Assembly: GCA_028823035.1 (NCBI GenBank)
Contig: JAPKCI010000019.1
Coordinates: 1-48,811 of the forward strand
DNA: 48,811 nucleotides
DNA from: Rubripirellula sp.
GTDB taxonomy: Bacteria > Planctomycetota > Planctomycetia > Pirellulales > Pirellulaceae
Reading direction: 5' to 3'
A model generated the notes under the pieces. That model did no database searches and was not told the DNA's origin. It worked only from the letters and a program-made list of their open reading frames with translations. Of this stretch, positions 17,573 through 27,714 are shown one piece after another. The stretch's first letter is position 1. Each line of letters begins with the position of its first letter. The position numbers and the translations under genes were made by a program.

Positions 17573-20500
17573 GTGGTCCTACCCACTTCACGAGACCCAT
17601 TCATGCGTCGGATTTTAGCAAAGCCCCACCTGATCATTGTCTCTGCCTTGATGACAATCGTCTTGGGTAGTTATGCGTACACACGCATCCCGGCGGACCT
17701 GCTGCCGCAGTTTGACACTCCAGCCGTTCAAATCGTCTGCTTCTATCCCGGCATGCCGCCGGAGGTGATGGAAAAGGACATCATGAGCCGTTTGCAGCGT
17801 TGGACTGCTCAATCGGTAGGCATTGAGCATCAGGAAGCCAAAGCGATGCAGGGCGTCTGTGTGGTCAAGGACTTCTTCACTGAGGGGATCAGCAACGCCG
17901 AAGCGATGGCGCAGGTATCGTCGTACGCGATGAGCGACATGTTCTACCTGCCGCCGGGCACCATTCCGCCCATGGTGATGCCATTCGATCCAACCGCGAG
18001 CGTCCCACTCTGTCTGGTCGTGGTCAGCAATCCCGAGATGAATGAGCAGGAACTTTATGACATTGCTTACTATGAACTCCGCAACAAACTGCAGTCCATC
18101 AGTGGTGTGATTGCGCCTGCCGTGTATGGAGGAAAGCTGCGTCGGATCCTCGCCTACGTAGAGGCCGATAAGCTTGAGGCCTACGGCCTGACCCTGATGG
18201 ATGTCCAAGCGTCGCTCCGCAAGCAGAACGTGCTGATTCCGGCGGGCAGCATCAAGATAGGTCGCCAGGATCTGCAGATTTTCACAAATGCCATCCCCGA
18301 AAAAATTGAGGAACTGAACAGCACCCCCATTCGCGTCATCGACGGGGTTCCGGTGCTGATGAGCGACGTGGGCGAGGTCAAGAATGCTTCGCAAATCCAG
18401 TCGAATATCGTTCGCATCAACGGCTCAAGGCAGGTCTACATTCCGATCTATCGGCAACCGGGTGCCAATACGATTGAAATCGTTGATCGCATCAATAAGC
18501 AACTTTCCACGATTCTGGTTCGCTTGAAGAACGAGCGAGCGGAAGACCCAAAGATGAAATCGTTGGTCCTCAGCGTTGCGATGGACCAATCCGTGGGGGT
18601 ACGTTCATCAATCAAGAGTCTGCAATTAGCGGGTGCACTGGGTGCCCTGCTGGCCGGACTTGTGGTGCTGGTATTCCTGCGCAACTTTCGTCTCACTGCC
18701 ATTGTGCTGGTCGCTATCCCAATCGCAATCATTGCAGCTTTCTTGGTGATGTTTTTCACGGGTGATTCGATCAATGCGATGACGCTTGGCGGTTTGGCGT
18801 TGGCGATCGGCATTCTTGTGGATCAATCGATCGTGGTGCTCGAGAACATTGTTCGACACGCACACATGGGTAAATCCCCGATGGATGCCGCAGCCGATGG
18901 GACTGCTGAAGTTCTCGGACCCATCCTGGTCTCAACCTTGACATTTGCGGTCGTTTTCCTGCCAGTCATCTTTCTGTCAGGGCTAACTCGCTTTCTGTTT
19001 GCCCCGTTGGCGATTTCGGCAGTCGTAGCGATTTTCGCTTCCTTCCTGCTGTCCATCACCCTGGTCCCCGCGTACTGCGCCTACCTGCTTCCCAAGCAGG
19101 AAATCAAAGACGAGAACGACGCCGATCAAAACGGTGGCTGGTTCGGCAGTTTGCTGCGGAAGGCGATTGCGGCAAGATTGCTGGTGGTCGGTGCTTCAGT
19201 GGCCGCCTTTTTCATCGCAGTTTTGGTGACGATGCGTCAGGGGCAGGAACTGTTCCCTTCCGTCGATAGCGGACAGATCACCATGTACGTACGCTTGGCT
19301 TCGGGAACAAGAATCGAAGAGACCGAAAAGGTCCTGAAAGAGATCGAAGCGACGATCATTGAACAGATTGGCGAACCGGATCCGGCCTACGCGCTCGATC
19401 CGAACTCGCAGGAGCATCCTGATTCAGCGCTGCAATTACTGATTTCAAATATCGGCGTCCTGATGGATTGGCCGGCGGCCTACACGCCCAACACAGGTCC
19501 CATGGACGCCTTCATGCTGCTCCAATTGAAAGATCGCGCATCAACGCGGGACGCTGATAGTTATGTCATTGACCTGCGCAAGACATTAGCAAAGAAGTTT
19601 CCAGATGTCGAAATCTCATACGATACAGGGGGAATGCTGACAGCCGCCCTGAACATGGGTGAACCCGCCCCCATTCACTTTCAGGTGCAATGCAGTGATC
19701 TGGAAAAAGCACAAAGGATCGCCACCATTATCCGGGATACCGCTGACAAGGTTCCGGGTGCAACTGACGTTCGGATTGCACAGCGGATTGATTATCCGGC
19801 ACTGGAAGTTGAAATGGACCGGGAACTCGCTGCCCGCATGCAAATCACTCCCCAAGATGTGATGACCAATCTTGTCGCAGCGACGAACAGTACGATCAAC
19901 TTCGAACCAACATTCTGGATCGACAAAAACAAGGGCAACCACTATTTCTTCGGAGTGCAATACCGCGAAGAAGACCTGAACAGCGAGAAGACGATCCGTG
20001 ACATCCCCGTGATGGGAGGTGACCATGCGATGAGACGACTGGGCAGTGTTGCCAAAATCAAACACACCGAGGGCCCGGCAGTTGTCCATCATCGCAACAT
20101 TTCGCGTGTCACCGATGTCTACGCAGGCGTCTTGCCCGGGTACGACGTTGGACGCGTCGTCACAGAAATCGAACGACGTCTGGAAGCCAACGACCGTCTG
20201 GGTGTGACACTCAGCACGGATGATCGTGGTCCCATCGCCAATCTGGGTGCCGAAGATTTCGCTGGAACCAGTTACCGCATGATGGGCGAAGTCAAGCTGA
20301 TGCGTGATTCATTCTCACAACTGACAATCGGCCTTATCATTGCCACGCTGTTGGTCTACCTCGTGATGGTCGTCCAATTCCGCAGTTTCACCGACCCACT
20401 GATCGTCTTGCTGTCGGTACCCCTTGCATACGTGGGGGTCGCGCTGCTGTTGTTCGTAACCAACACCCATTTGTCCGTCCCGGCTTTGATGGGGATCGTG

Positions 20501-20839
20501 ATGATGATCGGTATTGTGGTTGAGTATTCGATCGTCTTGGTGGACTTCGCCAATCGCCGCATGGGCGAAGGAAAATCACCAACCGATGCCGTCATTGATG
20601 CCGCAAGAATCCGCCTTCGACCAATTTTGATGACCTCGTTAACCACCTGGCTTGCCCTGCTGCCGATGGCCATCGGTTTTGGTGGCAGTGGAACCAACGC
20701 ACCTCTGGCACGAGCAATTATCGGAGGCGTGATCGGAGCCACCGTTCTGTCCTTGATTGTTGTGCCCTGCCTGTATGTTCTGATGAAACGCAATCCTGAC
20801 GCCACGACCGATGCGTCAAACGTACCGACCGCGACCTGA
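17573..20839 (+). CDS. RND family efflux permease
   Basis: 1088 residues, the usual length for the inner-membrane pump of a tripartite RND system driven by an ion gradient. It has the internal duplication of the family, two sets of transmembrane helices each preceded by a large periplasmic loop. Landmarks are IPADLLPQFDTPAVQIV (N-terminal loop), LGGLALAIGILVDQSIVVLENI (TM4) and MGIVMMIGIVVEYSIVLVDFA (TM10). In AcrB the TM4 pair is Asp-Asp and TM10 carries Lys; here TM4 reads Asp417-Gln418 and TM10 has Glu984. The GTG start lacks a Shine-Dalgarno; an ATG 30 bases later is possible. It is first in an operon with adaptor and outer-membrane channel. Substrate unknown. Confidence 0.93.
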   Translation: MVLPTSRDPFMRRILAKPHLIIVSALMTIVLGSYAYTRIPADLLPQFDTPAVQIVCFYPGMPPEVMEKDIMSRLQRWTAQSVGIEHQEAKAMQGVCVVKDFFTEGISNAEAMAQVSSYAMSDMFYLPPGTIPPMVMPFDPTASVPLCLVVVSNPEMNEQELYDIAYYELRNKLQSISGVIAPAVYGGKLRRILAYVEADKLEAYGLTLMDVQASLRKQNVLIPAGSIKIGRQDLQIFTNAIPEKIEELNSTPIRVIDGVPVLMSDVGEVKNASQIQSNIVRINGSRQVYIPIYRQPGANTIEIVDRINKQLSTILVRLKNERAEDPKMKSLVLSVAMDQSVGVRSSIKSLQLAGALGALLAGLVVLVFLRNFRLTAIVLVAIPIAIIAAFLVMFFTGDSINAMTLGGLALAIGILVDQSIVVLENIVRHAHMGKSPMDAAADGTAEVLGPILVSTLTFAVVFLPVIFLSGLTRFLFAPLAISAVVAIFASFLLSITLVPAYCAYLLPKQEIKDENDADQNGGWFGSLLRKAIAARLLVVGASVAAFFIAVLVTMRQGQELFPSVDSGQITMYVRLASGTRIEETEKVLKEIEATIIEQIGEPDPAYALDPNSQEHPDSALQLLISNIGVLMDWPAAYTPNTGPMDAFMLLQLKDRASTRDADSYVIDLRKTLAKKFPDVEISYDTGGMLTAALNMGEPAPIHFQVQCSDLEKAQRIATIIRDTADKVPGATDVRIAQRIDYPALEVEMDRELAARMQITPQDVMTNLVAATNSTINFEPTFWIDKNKGNHYFFGVQYREEDLNSEKTIRDIPVMGGDHAMRRLGSVAKIKHTEGPAVVHHRNISRVTDVYAGVLPGYDVGRVVTEIERRLEANDRLGVTLSTDDRGPIANLGAEDFAGTSYRMMGEVKLMRDSFSQLTIGLIIATLLVYLVMVVQFRSFTDPLIVLLSVPLAYVGVALLLFVTNTHLSVPALMGIVMMIGIVVEYSIVLVDFANRRMGEGKSPTDAVIDAARIRLRPILMTSLTTWLALLPMAIGFGGSGTNAPLARAIIGGVIGATVLSLIVVPCLYVLMKRNPDATTDASNVPTAT

Positions 20840-20840
20840 A

Positions 20841-21881
20841 ATGCCCATTTGGAAAAGTATTGAGATGAGCTCTATCATTCGACCTTCGTGTGTCACTCTG
20901 TTTGTCCTGCTATGGCTGTGCCCCTTGGCAACAGTGCTGTGTGCTCAGGACACAAAACCAGAATCGATCCAACTGCCGATCACCCTCGAAGGTGACTTGC
21001 GAACAGAGTTGCGTGCCCGCGTGGAAGGCTATGTCGCGACCGTACACGGCGACATTGGTGACAGCGTGACCCGGGACCAGTTGCTGGTAACACTGGATGC
21101 ACCCGAACTGGAAGTAAGCGTCCTGCGACGGCAGCAGATGCTTCGTCAGGCGGAAGCCAACCTCAGCGTCAGCGAGGCCCACATTGAGACGGCCAAAGCG
21201 CAACTCAGCCAGGCACAGTCAGCCCGCCACGAACAACAGGCACTGCTGAATCTGAAAGTCAGCATCCGCGACCGTTACGCCACATTGGTAGACGGCGGCG
21301 CCGTGCAGAGAGAAATGCTTGACGAAGCGGTCTTTAGCGTCAGTGCTGTCACGGCAGGCATGGCAAAAACCGAAGCGGACATTGCAGCCGCCCAGGCTAA
21401 TGTCGGCAGTGCGGTCAACGAAGCTGCTTATGCGCAGTCGGGGATCGAAGTCGCAAAAGCCGAACTCAGCTATGCTGTTTCACAAGACCAACTCCGCCAG
21501 ATCAAAGCCCCCTTCGATGGCATTATCACGGAACGCTCGGTGGATCCCGGTCAATTGGTCAGCCCCGGAAACGTCAACGGCAAACCGTTGCTGATCATTG
21601 AGCATGTGGACGTGATGCGAGGCGTGTTGACCGTGCCCGCTGGCGAAGCTGCCATGGTGCACTTGGGTGATCCTGTCACTCTGTTCGGTTTCCCCGCTGC
21701 CGATAAAATCACGGCTCCTGATGGTGGACCGCTGAAAATCAGCCGAATCAGCCAGACCTTGGACATGAAGACCCGTACGATGAGAGTCGAGATTGACCTG
21801 AAAAATGTTTTCAACGCAGAAAACGGACGTTATCAGTTATTGAGTGGGCAGTATGGATCAGCCAGGGTCACCACGCGATAA
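20841..21881 (+). CDS. RND efflux periplasmic adaptor (membrane fusion protein)
   Basis: About 346 residues; links the permease to the outer-membrane channel. A signal peptide lies at SCVTLFVLLWLCPLATVLCAQD. The lipoyl-like half-motifs are VEGYVATVHGDIGDSV and IKAPFDGIITERSVDPGQLV. Between them is an Ala/Gln-rich coiled-coil hairpin (QAEANLSVSEAHIETAKAQL). A beta-barrel domain follows (VMRGVLTVPAGEAAMVHLGD). The ATG at 20841 is one base after the permease stop; an ATG at 20865 would give a shorter leader and is also plausible. A further in-frame ATG at 20811 lies inside the permease gene and is unlikely. Co-expressed with its neighbours. Confidence 0.92.
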   Translation: MPIWKSIEMSSIIRPSCVTLFVLLWLCPLATVLCAQDTKPESIQLPITLEGDLRTELRARVEGYVATVHGDIGDSVTRDQLLVTLDAPELEVSVLRRQQMLRQAEANLSVSEAHIETAKAQLSQAQSARHEQQALLNLKVSIRDRYATLVDGGAVQREMLDEAVFSVSAVTAGMAKTEADIAAAQANVGSAVNEAAYAQSGIEVAKAELSYAVSQDQLRQIKAPFDGIITERSVDPGQLVSPGNVNGKPLLIIEHVDVMRGVLTVPAGEAAMVHLGDPVTLFGFPAADKITAPDGGPLKISRISQTLDMKTRTMRVEIDLKNVFNAENGRYQLLSGQYGSARVTTR

Positions 21882-21931
21882 AAATTCGATCACCGAACAA
21901 GTCGTCGGCATACGGCATTACACGGACGTGC

Positions 21932-21938
21932 AAGGAGG
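21932..21938 (+). promoter_or_regulatory. Strong ribosome-binding site fixing the GTG start of the TolC-like gene
   Basis: AAGGAGG, a full Shine-Dalgarno, sits 5 bases before the GTG at 21944. Such clear sites are rare in this window, and it decides between this start and the upstream in-frame alternatives. Confidence 0.85.
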
Positions 21939-21943
21939 CAACG

Positions 21944-23680
21944 GTGCCCAAAAAAACTCGAGCGAAACGCCGCCAATTTTGGCATCGCCGCAATCTGCTC
22001 ATGCTGTGCCTGCTGCCGACGGTGGGCTGCGCAGTTTCGTCGACCGGCAAACAAACATTATTCTCACGATTCGACCCCCGATCGGGTCCACGACAATCAG
22101 AGACCAGGCCGGACGCAACCAAGTCGCAGTTGGCAGTTTTCAAGGATCGTTCCAAAAGCGATCTGCTGACTTTTAACGCTGCCGCGCAAGCTCAACTCAG
22201 GCAAGTCAACGCTGAAATCCGACAGGACACAACCGCTCTGCCAAAGCTGCAGGATACCGAGGATAGCGGCGAGTCGCCAAGCGATGCGTTGAAACGGCTT
22301 CCCGCAGGCGAGGTGGCAACCGAGGCGCCTATCAGCGATGAAACCATCACCCTACCGGTCATCGAAACCGCACACGGTATCGAAACCAGTCAGGGAATTG
22401 ATTTGGCTTCGGCGTTCGGTATGGCTGGCGGCAATGCATGGACAATTCAATTGGCACGGCAGAAGACGGTCGAAGCCCATGCCAATCTGCAACAAGCCCA
22501 GGCGTTGTGGTTACCCACATTGCAGTTTGGCGTTGGTTGGAACAACCACAGTGGTCGGATTCAGGCGACCGACGGTGACGTCAGTGAAGTATCACGTGAT
22601 TCCCTGTTCGTCGGCGGTGGGGCAACGCTGGGCAACGCTCCGGTTGCCGGTGGCAGCGGCGGTCCACTACGGTTGGTAGCAGACTTGGCGATCGTAGATG
22701 CGTACTTCAACCCGCAAATCGCAAACCGGCAATGGGCAGCCAGTCGAGCCGGTGTTTCCGTCGCGAAAAACGAGGCGTTGCTGGACGCCGGTCTGGCTTA
22801 CGTAGATCTGTTGCAAGCAGCAGGACAAATAGCGGATACCGAAACCGCCATCGTTGACGTGCAGCAGTTGCTAAACCTGACCCAAACATTCGCGACAGCA
22901 GGCTCCGGCGCTCAGGCTGATGTCGATCGAGCCGCGGCGGCAAAATCACGTATGGAACAGAAGCTTCACAATGCCCGGCGACTGTTCCGCACACGCTCCG
23001 CGAACCTGGCTCGCCGGCTTCGTCTTGACCCACGGTTCGAATTGCACCCTGCCGACCAGGTGATCGTACCACTTGAGCTACTGTCTGAAAGCAGCAACCA
23101 AGAAACACTGATCCAGACAGCACTTTCACGCCGGCCCGAAGTCAACGAACTGGGCCACGAAATTGCCGGTCTCTGTCTTGAAGTCCAGAAAGAGCAGGCC
23201 TCACCATGGATTCCACTGGTGGCTCTGACCAGCAGTGCGGGCAGTTTCGGGGGTGGCAACGGATCCCAGATCGTGAATCAGGCCGGAAGAGCTGACGTCG
23301 ATTTACAGGCACTGTGGCAACTCGACAGCCTTGGACTGGGCGTTACCGCAAAAAGAAAACGGGCTGGCAGTCGTCTGAGCCAACGAAGAACTGAACTATC
23401 TGATTTTCGTGATCAAATCACGGCGGACGTGGTTTCCGAACATGAAAATGTAATGAACTATCGCCTGCAGATAGATGCGGCCCACGAATCGTTGGCGATG
23501 GCAGAAGCGAGCTATGATCGCAACCTGCTGCGTGTACGTGCGGATGAAGGCTTGCCGATCGAACTGCTGCAAGCCATCAACGCCCGAGCATCAAGCCTCG
23601 AGGATCGTACCGCTGCTGTAGCCGGTTACAACCGGTCGCAATTACGTCTGCTGCACGCCACCGGCCAAATCGGCCGTTGA
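21944..23680 (+). CDS. TolC-family outer-membrane efflux lipoprotein
   Basis: 578 residues; the outer-membrane channel of the tripartite efflux system. The GTG start is set by AAGGAGG. The basic N-terminus and hydrophobic stretch end in a lipobox (LLPTVGC), so it is probably a lipoprotein, as many OMF proteins are. A polar linker of ~110 residues (about 30-140) precedes two OMF repeats rich in Ala/Gln/Leu helices: ARQKTVEAHANLQQAQALWL, DAGLAYVDLLQAAGQIAD and AEASYDRNLLRVRADEG. The linker is longer than usual for the family. It is the third gene of the operon, 62 bases after the adaptor. Confidence 0.9.
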   Translation: MPKKTRAKRRQFWHRRNLLMLCLLPTVGCAVSSTGKQTLFSRFDPRSGPRQSETRPDATKSQLAVFKDRSKSDLLTFNAAAQAQLRQVNAEIRQDTTALPKLQDTEDSGESPSDALKRLPAGEVATEAPISDETITLPVIETAHGIETSQGIDLASAFGMAGGNAWTIQLARQKTVEAHANLQQAQALWLPTLQFGVGWNNHSGRIQATDGDVSEVSRDSLFVGGGATLGNAPVAGGSGGPLRLVADLAIVDAYFNPQIANRQWAASRAGVSVAKNEALLDAGLAYVDLLQAAGQIADTETAIVDVQQLLNLTQTFATAGSGAQADVDRAAAAKSRMEQKLHNARRLFRTRSANLARRLRLDPRFELHPADQVIVPLELLSESSNQETLIQTALSRRPEVNELGHEIAGLCLEVQKEQASPWIPLVALTSSAGSFGGGNGSQIVNQAGRADVDLQALWQLDSLGLGVTAKRKRAGSRLSQRRTELSDFRDQITADVVSEHENVMNYRLQIDAAHESLAMAEASYDRNLLRVRADEGLPIELLQAINARASSLEDRTAAVAGYNRSQLRLLHATGQIGR

Positions 23681-23748
23681 CCGGTCTCAAGCAGACCGCC
23701 GAAGCGACCACAGTCACCTGCTAACAGCGATCCTGTGGCTTGTTCAGG

Positions 23749-25104
23749 CTAAGATTTTAAAATCTCGGTCAAGTCACCCGTGCTGTCAGCGAACACATCT
23801 TGCTGTGCGCCAACGCAATGTAGCATCGTCAATAACAGATTCGACATCGGAATCTTTTCGTCGAATCGCAAGTACTGTCCATGGTGTAGCCCCAGTTCTC
23901 CACCACCAGCCAATACCAACGGATAATCTCTGTTGTTATGCGTCGTGCTGTTGCTGCTGCCATAGAGCACGACGGAATTATCCAACAGCGAGCCATTTCC
24001 TTCGTCCGACGCGGACATGCGGTCCAGGAAATAGGACAACTGTTCGGCCATGAAGCGATCCCAGCGACCGAGTGCCTCTGCACCTTCAGGTTTGTTCCAA
24101 TCATGGGCAAGCGTGTGAAGAGATGCCTTGAAACCCTCCAGTTGGGGAAACTTGGCAGCCTTGGATGAACAGTCCGCCATGTTCGTGATCTGATAGGTGG
24201 CCACTCTGGTTGAATCGGTTCTGAAAGACAGATAGACAAGGTCGTACATGGTGCGAATGAAGTTCCGAGGAGCCTCATCGTCTGCCTCCAGATGCAGCAT
24301 TTCGCGATCCTGATCGTGAAGCTCGGGGCGTGGTATTTCAAGCCACTGCTGAGAGCGCTGAACGCCTTTTTCGATTTCCTCAACCGACGCGAGGTACTCA
24401 TCCAACTTTTCACGATCGTGATTACCCAGACGTCTCCGCAAGGATTTGGAATCTTCTAAAACACGGTCCAGCATTCCTGCTGCACTCTTGAGTTGCCGTT
24501 GCTTGCGAAGCGTGTTGAGATCACCCGCACCAAAGAACCGATTGAAAATTTGCTGCGGCTGGTTTAAAGCGGGAAGCGGACGTCCCTTGAGATCATAGGA
24601 CATGGTGCTGGAACGAGTCGGTTCCCCAACCCCGCCATCGGTCGACAGTACCAACGATGAGAAACGCGTTTGCTCCGCTGCAGCCGCCGCAGCCACCTGG
24701 TCGACCGAAACAGTATTTTGCAACATCTTGTTGTTGAGATACGCCCCGGTCAGAAAGGTATCCCCCGTATCGTGGGCACCCATCCGGCGACCATTGGGAT
24801 GCGACAATCCCCCAAGAATACTTAAGTTATTGCGGTGTTTTTCCAGCGGTCGCAGCGTCTCGGTGAACTGAAATTCTTTCCCTTCGCCGCTGGGAAACCA
24901 CCTCCATTTGGCTTGGTCGCTGTCCTCTTTGGGAAGCCCAACACCAAAGCCGAAATAGAACGAACACAACCTCTTTGCGATGGAACTCTTATCAGCCGAA
25001 GCGTGAGCCGAACGACTCATGCAATCCAACCATGGCAAACCCAATGAGGTACCGGTGCCTCGGAGAAATGTCCGCCGATTCAGATGCCAGGATTTACTCG
25101 CCAT
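23749..25104 (-). CDS. DUF1552 (HXXSHH family) protein, Tat-type leader
   Basis: 451 residues. The N-terminus has a twin-arginine motif NRRTFLRG followed by GTGTSLGLPWLDCM, so export folded by Tat is likely. The body matches DUF1552: FYFGFGVGLPKEDSDQAKW, LSILGGLSHPNGR, HDTGDTFLTGAYL, STMSYDLKGRPLPA and SMSNLLLTMLH-type C-terminus ending in DSTGDLTEIL. The family signature HxxSHH is read here as HTLAHD at residues 330-335, so two conserved positions differ. It lies 48 bases after the PSD-cytochrome gene on the same strand, the standard pairing in planctomycetes. Biochemical function is unknown. Its length is identical to the second DUF1552 protein of the window. Confidence 0.92.
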   Translation of the reverse strand: MASKSWHLNRRTFLRGTGTSLGLPWLDCMSRSAHASADKSSIAKRLCSFYFGFGVGLPKEDSDQAKWRWFPSGEGKEFQFTETLRPLEKHRNNLSILGGLSHPNGRRMGAHDTGDTFLTGAYLNNKMLQNTVSVDQVAAAAAAEQTRFSSLVLSTDGGVGEPTRSSTMSYDLKGRPLPALNQPQQIFNRFFGAGDLNTLRKQRQLKSAAGMLDRVLEDSKSLRRRLGNHDREKLDEYLASVEEIEKGVQRSQQWLEIPRPELHDQDREMLHLEADDEAPRNFIRTMYDLVYLSFRTDSTRVATYQITNMADCSSKAAKFPQLEGFKASLHTLAHDWNKPEGAEALGRWDRFMAEQLSYFLDRMSASDEGNGSLLDNSVVLYGSSNSTTHNNRDYPLVLAGGGELGLHHGQYLRFDEKIPMSNLLLTMLHCVGAQQDVFADSTGDLTEILKS

Positions 25105-25152
25105 AATTTTCCCTACCTCGCTCGCCTGATGAAAACACCTGAGGATGTACCG

Positions 25153-27573
25153 CTATTTTGTCTTGAAGGGTGCGCTAAGGACGAGATGAGTAACCAAATC
25201 CCGCAACTGATAATTATCTGCCTTGAACGCTGATGTCAAATCCGAAACTGTATCCCGGTCTGTCAACTGAACCGGTCGCCCAAGGGCATAAGTCAGCAAA
25301 TGAACCACGAGAGATCGTGAAAAATCATCTGTTCGTTGCTCTAAAAGATGACGTTTCAAACTTTCCACGCTCGTCAGTTCGATTCCGCCAGGCAGCCTAT
25401 TTACCGCCTGTGCGGGCATTTCCTGCCCATCCTGGGCAGGCTCCGATCCTTCCCGCCACAAACCCACCGCATCGTAGTTCTCGAGTGCCATTCCCCAAGG
25501 ATCAAGATTCTGGTGACAATTTGCACAAGCAGCCTTTTTGCGGTGAATCTCCAACTGTTCCCGAATCGATCGTTCACGAAATTTGGGATCCGCTTCCTCA
25601 AGCGATGGCACATCGGGAGGCGGAGGTGCTGGTGGATCATTGAGTAAACGATCACGGATCCAAACCGCCCTGCGGATCGGATGTGAATCGAAACCAGTAG
25701 AATTCCCGAGCAGAATACTGCCCTGCCCCAACAGTCCGCCACGATGGTGTTCCGGCAGGTGTTTTACTGGACGCATGCCGTTACCCACCACATTTGGCAC
25801 ACCATAGTGACGAGCCAGCCGTTCGTTCAGCATGACAAAGTCTGAATCAAGAAACTGTAAGGCACTCAGATTATCAGCCAGAATCGTGGAGAAGAAAGCC
25901 TGCGTCTCCAACCGCAACGCCTGCTTCAGTTGCTTGTCAACTTTCGGGTACCGCTTGGGATCGACTGCGACACTTTCCAATCTTTCCAACTGCAGCCACT
26001 GGTTGGTGAACTGTTCAACAAATCTTGATGCGCGTGAATCGGACAACATGCGATTCACTTCAGCTGCCAGAATCCCATCTTCCAGCAACTCACCACTGGC
26101 AGCCAATTTCAACAACTTTTCATCCGGCATCGTGCTCCATAAAAAGTAAGAAAGTCGTGACGCCATCTCCCAACCATTGATTGATCGCCGTTCACCGCTG
26201 GCCGGTTCCATCAAGTACAGAAACTCTGGCTGGATCAGCACCAATGCCAAGGTCTCCTGCAACGCTTCAGACTGCGACGGAAAATCGGGGCGGATCGAAT
26301 CGTAATGCTCAATGAAACGCTGCAACTCATCCAATTCAACCGGCCGACGAAAGGCACGTGTCATGAATCGGGACAGTACTTCTTTGACATAGGCAGCCTC
26401 ATTGTCATCCTGAAGCAGTGATTCGAAAAGAATCTCGCGATGTGTCGCAGGAGGCCACTGATCAAAGATGGGACCTTCGAAGCTGACCGATTGAATCAAC
26501 AGTTTGGGCAGGTTCGGTTCATCGGGATAAAACTTCTGCTTCTTCTCGTCTTTCTGTTCCTGTGGCAAGTTGGAACCATCGTCATAGACATTGCGGACAC
26601 GAACCACCAACCCGGGATACTTTCCCTGCCCCCGCACAGGCAGAGGAAAATCTTCCAGACGACCACGAAATTCGAATACCTGCTCTTCTGACTGTGAAAC
26701 TTCGACCAATTCAAATTCTTTGACCAGTATCTGCGTGTCCGGACAATATCCCACTGAAACTTCCAGCAAAGGAAAACCAATGTCCGGCAGCAATTCGGCA
26801 GACAGTTTCACCCGCACCAGGAACTCTCCGCTGTCTGGATAATCTTTCATCTTGGCCAGAAATTCCTGTTGGCGTCCCAGTCGATTCGACTTCACCGCCT
26901 GGCTGATCCATTTATCATTCCGACTTTCCGCGAACTCGTGTTTAAAAACCTGGGGAGCCTCTCCGAATTCCAACACTCGCTCCATCACCTTACGGGCCGT
27001 GTCGAGATAGCATTCGAGTTGAAAGGCCGACATGCGCAGCGAACGCCCATCATTGGTAAATCCATCTAACGAAACCGCATCAGGTGGCAGATCACGCACA
27101 TAATCCATATCAACGCCCAGCAAATCCCGCAGGGTGTTCTGGTACTGCTGGCGATTCAGTTTTCGCAGGACAACCCGTCCATCCGTGCGTCGCTGAGCGT
27201 CAATCGCTTCGTTGACTTTGGCCGAAACCCAATCTGTCAACATTCTGGTTTCCCCGACTGTCATGACAGACGATTCGTCAGGGGGCATTTTTCCCGCCGA
27301 CACCGCGTTGAGGACTTCGTGCCAGACCTCGGCCACTGCTTGGTCACCCGTGACATTCTGGGACAAACCGTCCAGTTGAAGTCCCCCTTCCTGCGTCTCC
27401 TGCCCATGGCATTCAAAACAGTGCGCACGCAGAATGGGCAGCACATCCCGGTTGAATTCCAACTCCGACCCCGATTCTTTGGCTGAAACTGGACTGGGAC
27501 CCACCGCCGGTAGACAACCAAGCCCAATCCACAACAAGGACTTTGCGATCAAGGGTGTAGAGTAACGCAACAT
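25153..27573 (-). CDS. PSD-type planctomycete cytochrome c protein (DUF1587/1595/1592/1588/1585)
   Basis: About 806 residues from the ATG at 27573, which gives a signal peptide (IAKSLLWIGLGCLPAVG); the frame remains open 120 bases further upstream. Domain order is PSCyt1 with CFECH at 52-56, PSD3 (VVLRKLNRQQYQNTLRDLLG), a carbohydrate-module-like middle, PSD5 (RFMTRAFRRPVELDELQRF), PSD4 (WEMASRLSYFLWSTMPDE), PSCyt3 (FDSHPIRRAVWIRDRLL, CANCH) and PSD2 (LTYALGRPVQLTDRD). Two heme c sites suggest electron transfer outside the cytoplasm. The family is hugely expanded in planctomycetes and its reaction is not established. It precedes and is probably co-transcribed with the DUF1552 gene at 25104. 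Confidence 0.93.
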   Translation of the reverse strand: MLRYSTPLIAKSLLWIGLGCLPAVGPSPVSAKESGSELEFNRDVLPILRAHCFECHGQETQEGGLQLDGLSQNVTGDQAVAEVWHEVLNAVSAGKMPPDESSVMTVGETRMLTDWVSAKVNEAIDAQRRTDGRVVLRKLNRQQYQNTLRDLLGVDMDYVRDLPPDAVSLDGFTNDGRSLRMSAFQLECYLDTARKVMERVLEFGEAPQVFKHEFAESRNDKWISQAVKSNRLGRQQEFLAKMKDYPDSGEFLVRVKLSAELLPDIGFPLLEVSVGYCPDTQILVKEFELVEVSQSEEQVFEFRGRLEDFPLPVRGQGKYPGLVVRVRNVYDDGSNLPQEQKDEKKQKFYPDEPNLPKLLIQSVSFEGPIFDQWPPATHREILFESLLQDDNEAAYVKEVLSRFMTRAFRRPVELDELQRFIEHYDSIRPDFPSQSEALQETLALVLIQPEFLYLMEPASGERRSINGWEMASRLSYFLWSTMPDEKLLKLAASGELLEDGILAAEVNRMLSDSRASRFVEQFTNQWLQLERLESVAVDPKRYPKVDKQLKQALRLETQAFFSTILADNLSALQFLDSDFVMLNERLARHYGVPNVVGNGMRPVKHLPEHHRGGLLGQGSILLGNSTGFDSHPIRRAVWIRDRLLNDPPAPPPPDVPSLEEADPKFRERSIREQLEIHRKKAACANCHQNLDPWGMALENYDAVGLWREGSEPAQDGQEMPAQAVNRLPGGIELTSVESLKRHLLEQRTDDFSRSLVVHLLTYALGRPVQLTDRDTVSDLTSAFKADNYQLRDLVTHLVLSAPFKTK

Positions 27574-27714
27574 AGAGTCAGGGGGTGGAGAGGCAAAACG
27601 TCGATGGCCAAACACGATCGACAGGCGGGATCTTGAGTATACCTCAAACAGGGCCGTTCCAAAATGCGATGTGGCACAGGCATTCAGCCTCAATGGGTAA
27701 CCCGTTGGACTCGC

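Noticed and set aside
23752-23765. Perfect palindrome AGATTTTAAAATCT at the end of the first DUF1552 gene as a terminator or operator
   Set aside because: All A/T core, no loop and no T-run beyond it; it can arise by chance from the codons for ILKS and the stop. Left as uninterpreted.
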